Assembly: GCA_030624545.1 (NCBI GenBank)
Contig: JAUXJX010000140.1
Span: forward strand, 1-6,047
Source of the DNA: Bacteroidota bacterium
Lineage (GTDB): Bacteria > Zhuqueibacterota > JdFR-76 > DREG01
Direction: 5' to 3'
DNA length: 6,047 nt
Part shown: piece after piece, positions 1-5,972 of the stretch
Numbering within the stretch: position 1 is the stretch's first letter
How the letters are laid out: every line of letters begins with the position of its first letter
Notes under the pieces: generated by a model
Seen by the model: only the letters and a program-made list of their open reading frames with translations
Told to the model about the DNA's origin: nothing
Databases searched by the model: none
Program-made: the position numbers and the translations under genes

Positions 1-65
1 AAATAATTGAAGAAAATTCCGGAATTGCGTTACCGGAGTTGGCAAAACTCCTAAATTCCAATTAA
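1..65 (+). CDS. C-terminal end of an unidentified upstream gene (partial)
   Basis: The third forward frame is open from the window edge to a TAA at 63-65 and encodes about 20 residues ending in ALPELAKLLNSN. The other two forward frames hit stops within the first ten bases, so this is the only frame that could carry a same-strand gene into the window. The stop lies 22 bases before the GTG of the TPR lipoprotein, which fits an operon arrangement. The fragment looks like an amphipathic terminal helix, but it is too short to assign a family. It could also be a chance open stretch. Confidence 0.45.
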   Translation, partial: IIEENSGIALPELAKLLNSN

Positions 66-87
66 GATTGGCCAGCTTCTTTTCACA

Positions 88-2370
88 GTGAGAATGAGTA
101 AAAGAGTTCTACAATTTCTATTTTTTTCGATCTGCTTTGCGCTGCCTATCGCACAATTCGTGTCCTGTGGAGCCTATTTCAATACTTTCTATAACACAAA
201 GAAGTTTTTCAATGTTGCCGAAAAGAAGCGACTCGATCAGGAAAAGAAGGCATTGGTTGCAGGCACCGCAAACAAGAACGCCAAGAAAGCTAACATCCAG
301 GAATACCAAAAGGCCATTGAGAAGGGTTCCAGAGTGCTGCAGTTTCATCCAAACAGCAAGTATGTTGATGATGTCCTCATGATTATTGGCCAGTCATTTT
401 ATCACACCGGAGAGTTCATTAAGGCCCGCCGCAAGTTTGAAGAGCTTCTCACCTATTTGCCCGAAAGCGACTTCGTGCCCCAAGCCAGGCTGTGGCTGGG
501 GAGAAGCCTTATCGAAATGAATGAGTTCAGTCTGGCTTTGGATGCTTTGACTGAATTGGTCGCCCAAAAAGTAGATAAGAAACTAACCGGCGAAGCGCGC
601 ATTCTCTTGGGCGAATTGTATTTTGCACGGAAAGACTATCCCTCTGCGATTAGAGAATTCACCAGTATGATAGACAAAGTTGCAGACAAGTCAAGGAAAA
701 TTAAAGCGCTGCAGCGTGCCGCTGAGGCCCATCTTGAGCTGGAGGAATATGATGAGGCCGCCGGTGTTTTCCGCAAAGCCCTGGACCACAATCCTGATTT
801 GCAGCAGAGATATCTTGTTGAGTTAAATTATGGAAAGACTCTGCGAAAACTGGGGGATCACGATCAGGCATTATTGTTATATAACGGGATGACCAAGGGG
901 GTGTTGACCCAGGATGAAATGGCCCACGTCAGGATGGAAATTGCCAGCACCTTTATGGAAATGGATGAACGGGAGAAAGCAGAAATCACTTTTGAAGAGA
1001 TAGCGGCTGATTTTCCCAAGTCCGACATTGCTGTCCGGGCGCATTATGAACTTGGCAAATTGTATTTGCAGAAAGATGGCGATTTTCAGCGGGCCAGGGA
1101 ACAATTCGAAATAGCGCAAAAAGAATTCAATCGCTCAACCATACGAGACAGCCTGAAGTTCTGGATTGACAACGGCGGACAATGGGATAGACTGAATTTC
1201 GAGAGAGTGGTATATGAAAGGGCTCATTATTATTACGATTATTCCAGCACCGATACGGTCGGAGAATACACCATAGATGAATCCGAAGTGTTTGGCAGTA
1301 ATCTGGCAAACCTGGGCGCCTTCGCCGAAAGCCGTGACTCTACCGCGGTATCCGATTCATTGAAAAGCCAGACCGCTGATGATTCAACCTTTCTGGCACA
1401 AAATTTAATGAGAAATCTGGACGAGAGTGAGAAAGAGGCAGCCAAGGACGGTAGCAATCCTGCAGGTCAGCAAAATGCACAGTCTGCTAACCAGCAGAAT
1501 ACGAAAAAGATCATAAAAAAGGTCTCGGTTCCCAGGAATCTTAAGGAGTTGGAGACCAAACTGATTAACACGCGCAAGCAATTGGCTGAGCTTTTTCTAT
1601 TCCAGTTGGAGCTGCCGGATTCAGCGCTTTCGAACTACGAGTACCTTTACGCTAATTTTGCGGATAACGTGGAGACTCCTTATTGGATGTTTCTATGTGG
1701 TGCCTTGCATGAGTCGGCCGGGCGGCGGAATACCGCCGATTCGTTGTTCAGAACCCTTGTCGAGAAGTATTCTGACACCAGATATGCAATGGAGGCTCGT
1801 TCCAGACTTGGAATGCAGGTGGAAGAAGAAATAGAGACCATGGATGAAGCCGAGAAGCTCTTTGTCCGCGCGGAAGAGCTGCTTTTCAAACAAAACGAGG
1901 TGGATTCTTCTGCAAAGATCTATAAGCAGATTGCAAGCCAATACGAGGAGTCTGACTACGCTGCCAAGGCATTACATGCGCTTGCATGGATAGCTGAATG
2001 GAAACTCTCCAATAACGAAGATGCATTGCGTTATTATGAGGATCTGCAGAAACGTTTCCCCAATTCGGACTATGGCAAGGATGCGAAGAAGAAATTGGCC
2101 AACCTGGCTGCCGCTGAAAAGGAGATGAAAAGACAGGCCGAGCTTGAACTAGCTGAATCTTCAAGACCGGATTCCCTAACCGAGCCTAAAAAGAGACTTA
2201 CCCCGGAAGAACTGGAAACCATGGAAGAACTAGAGTCCATGGATGTATTGGACAAAAAGGAACTGGAAGCTTTTAAGCAAAGTCGAGCAAAAGCCAAGTC
2301 AGACAAGCCGGATTCAACGCTCTTCATCGATCCTCGCAAACGTAAACCTAGGCCCAAACCAAATGACTGA
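88..2370 (+). CDS. Large TPR-repeat lipoprotein, probable envelope scaffold
   Basis: The 760-residue protein begins with basic residues, a hydrophobic stretch (about 7-23) and a lipobox-like FVSC with Cys27. This suggests export, signal peptidase II cleavage and lipid anchoring. Phe at lipobox -3 is less usual than Leu. The mature protein opens CGAYFNTFYN. A first block of TPR-like helical pairs runs over about 68-350 (for example ARKDYPSAIREFTSMI, LEEYDEAAGVFRKAL). A polar linker rich in Ser, Asp, Asn and Gln covers about 385-485. A second TPR block covers about 488-660, followed by a charged tail (660-760) with RPDS and KPDST motifs. The spacing of the repeats recalls BamD/YbgF-type envelope TPR proteins, but orthology is not shown and the partner is unknown. 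GTG at 88 and an in-frame ATG at 94 are both possible starts; neither has a clear Shine-Dalgarno sequence. The TGA stop may be premature (see the 2371-2418 entry). Confidence 0.88.
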   Translation: MRMSKRVLQFLFFSICFALPIAQFVSCGAYFNTFYNTKKFFNVAEKKRLDQEKKALVAGTANKNAKKANIQEYQKAIEKGSRVLQFHPNSKYVDDVLMIIGQSFYHTGEFIKARRKFEELLTYLPESDFVPQARLWLGRSLIEMNEFSLALDALTELVAQKVDKKLTGEARILLGELYFARKDYPSAIREFTSMIDKVADKSRKIKALQRAAEAHLELEEYDEAAGVFRKALDHNPDLQQRYLVELNYGKTLRKLGDHDQALLLYNGMTKGVLTQDEMAHVRMEIASTFMEMDEREKAEITFEEIAADFPKSDIAVRAHYELGKLYLQKDGDFQRAREQFEIAQKEFNRSTIRDSLKFWIDNGGQWDRLNFERVVYERAHYYYDYSSTDTVGEYTIDESEVFGSNLANLGAFAESRDSTAVSDSLKSQTADDSTFLAQNLMRNLDESEKEAAKDGSNPAGQQNAQSANQQNTKKIIKKVSVPRNLKELETKLINTRKQLAELFLFQLELPDSALSNYEYLYANFADNVETPYWMFLCGALHESAGRRNTADSLFRTLVEKYSDTRYAMEARSRLGMQVEEEIETMDEAEKLFVRAEELLFKQNEVDSSAKIYKQIASQYEESDYAAKALHALAWIAEWKLSNNEDALRYYEDLQKRFPNSDYGKDAKKKLANLAAAEKEMKRQAELELAESSRPDSLTEPKKRLTPEELETMEELESMDVLDKKELEAFKQSRAKAKSDKPDSTLFIDPRKRKPRPKPND

Positions 2371-2418
2371 TCCAATAGTAAGCCTGATTCGACCAAGACC
2401 TCGGAGCGCCGTTTGTGA
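2371..2418 (+). other. Open in-frame extension of the TPR gene after its stop codon, ending in a GTGA overlap with pyrK
   Basis: After the TGA at 2368-2370 the same frame continues for 15 sense codons reading SNSKPDSTKTSERRL, then TGA at 2416-2418. The KPDST here repeats a KPDST at residues 740-744 of the TPR protein, with different codons at three of the five positions, and recalls an RPDS at 693-696. The second stop overlaps the pyrK GTG (2415-2417) as GTGA, a standard coupled stop/start. I infer that this was, or still is in related strains, the true end of the TPR gene. A chance open frame remains possible. Confidence 0.5.
2403..2406 (+). promoter_or_regulatory. Ribosome binding site of pyrK
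   Basis: GGAG lies 8 bases before the GTG at 2415. This spacing supports GTG as the start. The next in-frame ATG encodes Met33, which is already inside the conserved FAD-binding barrel. Confidence 0.6.
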
Positions 2419-3218
2419 GAGAACCAGGTAAGCTCCTCTGTGAAGCAGCCGTAATTGATATCAAGTGGTTAAACGATTCCTACTATACTCTCCGATTCCA
2501 CTCTCCAGAAATGGCTCTTCGCAGTAGTCCCGGCCAGTTTGTAAACCTAAAACTTTCAAATGTGAAGGATCTGCTGTTAAGGCGGCCCATGAGCATTTAC
2601 AGATGCGGCAAGAAGGAGGGTTGGCTGGAATTCCTGCTGAAGATTGTGGGTAGGGGAACCAGGACATTTTCGCATGTGCAGCCAGGTGACGAGTTTGGAC
2701 TCCTCGGTCCATTGGGAAGAGGCTTTGATTTTGACGACGTGAATGACGCAATATTGGTGGTAGGAGGAATCGGCATAGCGCCCCTGGTTTTCCTGGCGGA
2801 AGAAATGCATGCGCGAAACGTTAATGTCAGATTTGTCCAGGGTTTTGTCTCGCAAAGTGAAATGTGCTGCGCTGAGGAACTTACTCCCTTTGTTGAAGAA
2901 CTGCAGATTGCCACGGACGACGGGAGCTATGGATTTCATGGAGATGTAGTCGGTCTCCTTAGAGAATTAATCCGGGGAAAAGCGGATTTGACCGGCGCGG
3001 AAATATTCGCATGCGGTCCGAATGTGATGATGCGTTCTCTTGCGGAATTATGTGTGCAGGAAAATATGAAGGCTCAGTTTTCGGTGGAGGCTCATATGGC
3101 CTGTGGATTCGGTGTTTGCGTGGGGTGTCCGGTGCCGCTGCACAATCGCAGTGGATATTACCTGGCCTGTACCGACGGACCCGTATTTCGTTTAGGAGAT
3201 ATAGATTTTGCAGACTAG
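2415..3218 (+). CDS. pyrK: Dihydroorotate dehydrogenase B, electron transfer subunit (FAD, [2Fe-2S])
   Basis: The 267-residue protein is the ferredoxin-reductase-like partner of class 1B PyrD. It passes electrons from the PyrD FMN through a [2Fe-2S] cluster and FAD to NAD+ in the cytoplasm. Family landmarks appear in order: the FAD-binding RRPMSIY (56-62), GPLGRGF (98-104), the nucleotide-binding GGIGIAPL (117-124), DDGSYG (168-173), ACGPNVMM (199-206), and the C-terminal cluster site. The cluster ligands are Cys230, Cys235, Cys238 and Cys252, in the spacing C-x4-C-x2-C-x13-C, followed by DGPVF. The length is normal for the family (about 255-270). It follows the TPR gene and overlaps pyrD by 11 bases, so the two subunits are probably made in step. 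A Cys151-Cys152 pair outside the cluster motif is a small oddity. The family assignment is secure, and the pyrD neighbour confirms it. Confidence 0.97.
   Translation: MREPGKLLCEAAVIDIKWLNDSYYTLRFHSPEMALRSSPGQFVNLKLSNVKDLLLRRPMSIYRCGKKEGWLEFLLKIVGRGTRTFSHVQPGDEFGLLGPLGRGFDFDDVNDAILVVGGIGIAPLVFLAEEMHARNVNVRFVQGFVSQSEMCCAEELTPFVEELQIATDDGSYGFHGDVVGLLRELIRGKADLTGAEIFACGPNVMMRSLAELCVQENMKAQFSVEAHMACGFGVCVGCPVPLHNRSGYYLACTDGPVFRLGDIDFAD
3194..3199 (+). promoter_or_regulatory. Ribosome binding site of pyrD, inside the pyrK coding region
   Basis: AGGAGA lies within the last codons of pyrK, 8 bases before a TTG at 3208. It is the strongest Shine-Dalgarno match in the window. It decides the start: without it the TTG would not be recognised, and the resulting N-terminus (MQTSLAVRLG) matches the normal beginning of class 1B PyrD. 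Confidence 0.8.
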
Positions 3219-4122
3219 TCTTGCTGTTCGACTGGGTAAGCTGGAATTGAAAAACCCGATACTGACCGCTTCGGGCACCTTCGGTTACGGACAGGAATTT
3301 GATGAATTTGTTGATCTGAACCGGCTTGGCGGCATCATCACAAAATCCGTTACCCGCAATGCGCGCATTGGCAATCCGCCGCATCGCATTGTGGAAGTGC
3401 CTGGCGGACTGCTGAATTCCATCGGGCTGGCCAATGTTGGGGTTGAGAGTTTTATCAGCGACAAAATGCCCTTTCTTCGCACTCTGCAATGTAGAAAAAT
3501 CGTCAATATTGCAGGTGAAAGTCTTGAGGAGTTTGCAGAGGTCCTGACCAAATTGGAGGAATCCCCGGAAGGCATCGACGGCTACGAGGTCAATCTGTCC
3601 TGCCCCAACGTGGAAGAAGGGGGACGGACGTTCGGCAAGGACCCCAAGCAGGTTTTTCTGATCACGCAGGCGTTGCGGAAAATTACGGACAGGCCGCTGA
3701 TTGTCAAGTTGACTCCGGACTGCTCCGACATCGGCCAACTCGGCCTCGCAGCCCAGGAAGGAGGTGCTGACATCTTGTCGGCAATCAATACCTTTGTTGG
3801 TATGGCCATCGATTCAAGAAAAAGAAAACCGGTTCTTGGCACCGTGACGGGTGGTTTTTCCGGGCCCGCTCTCAAATCCCTCGCACTCGCCAAAGTGTAT
3901 GAGCTCGGGCAAACAGTCTCTCTGCCAATCATTGGCATCGGAGGAATTTTCACACTGACGGACGTCATCGAATTTCTCCTGGCCGGTGCGTCTGCCGTGC
4001 AGATAGGCACGGCAAATTACATCGAGCCGAGAATCAGCGAGAGACTTGTCGATCAGTTGGAAGGATACTGCCAGGAAAATAGTATTGCCTCGGTTTCCGA
4101 ATTGGTAGGCGCCCTGGAATAG
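3208..4122 (+). CDS. pyrD: Dihydroorotate dehydrogenase B, catalytic subunit (FMN)
   Basis: The 304-residue enzyme oxidises (S)-dihydroorotate to orotate, the fourth step of de novo UMP synthesis, using FMN in a TIM barrel. Visible landmarks are LTASGTFGYG (19-28), TKSVT (45-49), the active-site loop NLSCPN (129-134) with Cys132 as the expected catalytic base of class 1 enzymes, VKLTP (166-170), NTF at 194-196, GGFSGPALK (215-223), and the FMN phosphate-binding segments GIGGI (243-247) and GASAVQIGTA (260-269). Class 2 enzymes have Ser at the Cys position and a membrane-binding N-terminal extension; both are absent. With pyrK adjacent this is class 1B, which uses NAD+. The length is typical of the family (about 300-311). 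Translation starts at a TTG inside pyrK, which gives an 11-base overlap and probable translational coupling. Confidence 0.97.
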   Translation: MQTSLAVRLGKLELKNPILTASGTFGYGQEFDEFVDLNRLGGIITKSVTRNARIGNPPHRIVEVPGGLLNSIGLANVGVESFISDKMPFLRTLQCRKIVNIAGESLEEFAEVLTKLEESPEGIDGYEVNLSCPNVEEGGRTFGKDPKQVFLITQALRKITDRPLIVKLTPDCSDIGQLGLAAQEGGADILSAINTFVGMAIDSRKRKPVLGTVTGGFSGPALKSLALAKVYELGQTVSLPIIGIGGIFTLTDVIEFLLAGASAVQIGTANYIEPRISERLVDQLEGYCQENSIASVSELVGALE

Positions 4123-4129
4123 CCACTGT

Positions 4130-4143
4130 AGGAGAGGTAGGAG
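4130..4143 (+). promoter_or_regulatory. Double Shine-Dalgarno-like region before cdsA
   Basis: Two purine-rich matches lie between pyrD and cdsA: AGGAGAGG at 4130-4137 and AGGAG at 4139-4143. The first ends 10 bases before the TTG at 4148 and the second only 4 bases before it. The upstream copy has the more usual spacing. Together they support the TTG as the cdsA start, since no ATG or GTG is available close by in frame. Confidence 0.55.
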
Positions 4144-4147
4144 TTCG

Positions 4148-4984
4148 TTGGGATTTGCGCAATTGAAATCGCGGGTTTTGGTATCGGTCATCGGCGGGCC
4201 TTTGGTGGTCGCATGCGTGTTTTTTGGCGGCTGGATATTTCTCATCTTAATCGCCATCATTTTTGTTCAGTCTGCCAGAGAGTTCTTCGATTTATCGAGA
4301 GAGAAGGGCGCCGTTCCCAGCGTTTCTTTTTCAATTATTGCCGGCCTGGCGCTGCTGGCAGACATGTACTTCACTCGAGGCACATATTTTGTTCCTATCC
4401 TGAGCATCTACCTGGTTTTTGTCAGCATCTTGCAGCTAAGAGAGGCTGAGGGGTCACAAATTCAGAATCTCGGCGTCAGCTTTTTTGCCGTGGGTTATTT
4501 GGGTCTCCTTCTGAGTTTCTTTATTGGGATTCGAGAGTTACCGCTCGACCTGGGCATGGAGTACAGACAGGGCGGGATTTGGACGCTGGCGGTCCTCCTG
4601 TCATTCTGGATCGGCGACTCTGTCGCATACTTCATGGGCAGCAGTATAGGGAAACACAAACTGGCCCCTCGTGTCAGCCCAAAGAAGACCATAGAAGGCG
4701 CGATTGCCGGCTTCATAAGCACGATGATCGTCCTCTTGCTGGCGAAATACTGGTTCTTGCCCGATTGGAGTTGGGTCGATGCAATTGTGATCGGAACTAT
4801 TTGCGGCACAGTTGGACAAATGAGCGACCTGGTGGAATCACAATTCAAACGGGACGCCGGTGTGAAGGATACGTCCAATATACTCCCAGGTCATGGAGGT
4901 CTTCTGGACCGCTTCGATGTGCTGTTTCTTGTCTCGCCTTTGATTTTTTTCTATTTGAAGTATTTTTCCGCAATAAGCCATTGA
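4148..4984 (+). CDS. cdsA: Phosphatidate cytidylyltransferase (CDP-diglyceride synthase)
   Basis: The 278-residue integral membrane enzyme makes CDP-diacylglycerol from CTP and phosphatidic acid, the branch-point precursor of bacterial phospholipids. The CDP-diglyceride synthase signature is complete at residues 231-257: S-Q-F-K-R at its start, K240-D241, then PGHGGLLDRFD, with the Asp and Lys residues of the metal and substrate site in place. A second conserved block is WIGDSVAY (154-161) followed by SPKKTIEG (177-184). Several hydrophobic segments precede these (about 10-42, 62-95, 108-128, 145-165), and others follow (185-205, 211-228, 258-274). The length is normal for the family. The start is a TTG supported by purine-rich sequence just upstream; the exact N-terminus is less sure than the identity. 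The gene lies 25 bases after pyrD, so co-transcription is likely. Neighbours often seen with cdsA elsewhere (uppS, dxr) are not in the window. Confidence 0.96.
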   Translation: MGFAQLKSRVLVSVIGGPLVVACVFFGGWIFLILIAIIFVQSAREFFDLSREKGAVPSVSFSIIAGLALLADMYFTRGTYFVPILSIYLVFVSILQLREAEGSQIQNLGVSFFAVGYLGLLLSFFIGIRELPLDLGMEYRQGGIWTLAVLLSFWIGDSVAYFMGSSIGKHKLAPRVSPKKTIEGAIAGFISTMIVLLLAKYWFLPDWSWVDAIVIGTICGTVGQMSDLVESQFKRDAGVKDTSNILPGHGGLLDRFDVLFLVSPLIFFYLKYFSAISH

Positions 4985-5034
4985 ATTCCGGTCCAGAATT
5001 TTGCTTATTCAGGCTGAGTTGACCGTATTCAATC

Positions 5035-5808
5035 ATGCTATATGAAGTCCTTACAAAGAGCATAATTGCCGGACTGTTGGCCAGCCTTGCTTGCGGCATT
5101 GGCGTTCTGCCGTTGCTCCTTCGTAGATTCGATCCCGACAAGCATACCGGACTGGGCTATGGCCTGGCCGGCGGGCTAATGTTTGCCGCCTCCGTGTACA
5201 ATCTGATCCTCCCGGGTTTAGGGGCATCTGCGAATGAGGCAAACTTGACTGCCGTGCTGCCGGTAATTTTTGGAATTCTTTTGGGAGCCTCATTTCTTTG
5301 GATCACGGATTCCTTTTTGTCCGTGGAACGGTTGGAGAAAGAGCATTGGAGGAAGTGGGGCAGCAAACGAGAGATATTGATTTTTGTGGCAATGGCCGTA
5401 CATAGTATTCCTGAAGGTGTGGCCGTTGGGGTTGGTTATGCCTCCGGCGAACTGTTATCCACCAAACTCGGAACCTACATTGCCCTCGCCATCGGCATCC
5501 ACAACATCCCGGAAGGATTGGCGGTGGGCATTCCATTCCGGTCGGCCGGAGCGAGTATCATGCGCTGTTTTTGGGTAGCCTTTCTCACCAGCCTGCCGCA
5601 ACCAATTGCCGCAGTGCCCGCCGGACTGGCCTCCTGGTTTTTTCAACCACTCATGCCCATCATGATGGGCTTCGCCGCCGGCGCGATGATATTCTTGATT
5701 CTATTGGAAATCATCCCTCAAGCGCTCCACTCGGAACGGCCTGTTAGAATCGCCTGGGCTTTCACGGTCGGTTTTTGTTTGATGATTCTTGTTCAGGTGG
5801 TTTTGTAG
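5035..5808 (+). CDS. ZIP-family divalent metal transporter (GufA/ZupT-like)
   Basis: The 257-residue polytopic membrane protein probably imports zinc or other divalent cations (Mn, Fe) across the inner membrane. About eight hydrophobic segments are visible. The metal-site motifs of the family are HSIPEGVAVG (123-132, fourth helix) and HNIPEGLAVG (156-165, fifth helix), with Glu225 in the sixth helix (LLEIIPQA) as a likely extra ligand. The second-helix segment (GLAGGLMFAASVYNLILPGL, 43-62) resembles the GufA-type subfamily. The loop between helices 3 and 4 (about 96-112) is short and charged, with one His and no His-rich cluster. Ser124 occupies the place where many family members have Asn in the first motif. 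ATG at 5035 is the first start after an in-frame stop at 5020-5022; no good Shine-Dalgarno is seen. It is the only gene here with an ATG start, 50 bases after cdsA, so it may be in the operon or have its own promoter. Metal specificity cannot be read from the sequence. Confidence 0.93.
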   Translation: MLYEVLTKSIIAGLLASLACGIGVLPLLLRRFDPDKHTGLGYGLAGGLMFAASVYNLILPGLGASANEANLTAVLPVIFGILLGASFLWITDSFLSVERLEKEHWRKWGSKREILIFVAMAVHSIPEGVAVGVGYASGELLSTKLGTYIALAIGIHNIPEGLAVGIPFRSAGASIMRCFWVAFLTSLPQPIAAVPAGLASWFFQPLMPIMMGFAAGAMIFLILLEIIPQALHSERPVRIAWAFTVGFCLMILVQVVL

Positions 5809-5849
5809 TGGTGATTTCACTGCGTAGAATGTGGGTGGGATCTTTTAGC

Positions 5850-5879
5850 CACGGATTAACACGGATTTTCACGGATATA
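5850..5879. repeat. Three tandem 10-base repeats, CACGGATNNN
   Basis: CACGGATTAA, CACGGATTTT and CACGGATATA follow each other without a gap. The first seven bases are identical and the last three are A/T only. They lie 41 bases past the transporter stop and immediately before the 7-base array. Similar CACGGATTAACACGGAT-type runs are familiar to me as dispersed intergenic sequences in several environmental bacterial lineages; that is recollection, not a search result. Confidence 0.85.
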
Positions 5880-5884
5880 ACAAC

Positions 5885-5968
5885 AAATCCCCAATCACGA
5901 ACCCCGAACCCCGAACCCCGAATCCCGAAACCCGAAACCCGAATCCCGAACCCCGAAACCCTAAACCC
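5885..5968. repeat. Phased 7-base tandem array, consensus GAAHCCC
   Basis: Ten consecutive 7-base units occupy 5899-5968: GAACCCC three times, then GAATCCC, GAAACCC twice, GAATCCC, GAACCCC, GAAACCC and a final TAAACCC. Two degenerate units precede them in the same phase (AAATCCC at 5885, CAATCAC at 5892), giving 12 units in all. The G recurs at 5899, 5906, 5913 and so on to 5955 with no slip. Apart from the edge units, variation falls only at unit position 4, which is C, T or A. The repeat lies between two convergent genes and is probably non-coding, although it is open in some frames. Confidence 0.92.
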
Positions 5969-5972
5969 CGCT

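Noticed and set aside
15..26. Perfect 12-base palindrome AATTCCGGAATT
   Set aside because: It lies within the end of the upstream reading frame, has no loop and no T-run, and is not repeated at the other junctions; chance is a sufficient explanation.
2959..3738. Long minus-strand open frame of 259 residues across pyrK and pyrD
   Set aside because: It is antisense to two genes with complete family motifs on the + strand and its translation shows no recognisable domain.
4984..5003. Possible terminator hairpin after cdsA (AATTC and GAATT arms)
   Set aside because: The stem is only five mostly A/T pairs and is followed by only a very short T-run, so it is too weak to call.
5019..5043. Possible promoter for the ZIP gene (TTGACC followed by CTATAT)
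   Set aside because: The spacer is about 13 bases, too short, and the -10-like element falls inside the coding region after the ATG.
5805..5823. Possible hairpin at the transporter stop (GTAGTG and CACTGC arms)
   Set aside because: It has six pairs including a G-T wobble, a 7-base loop, and no adjacent T-run; not a credible intrinsic terminator on this evidence.
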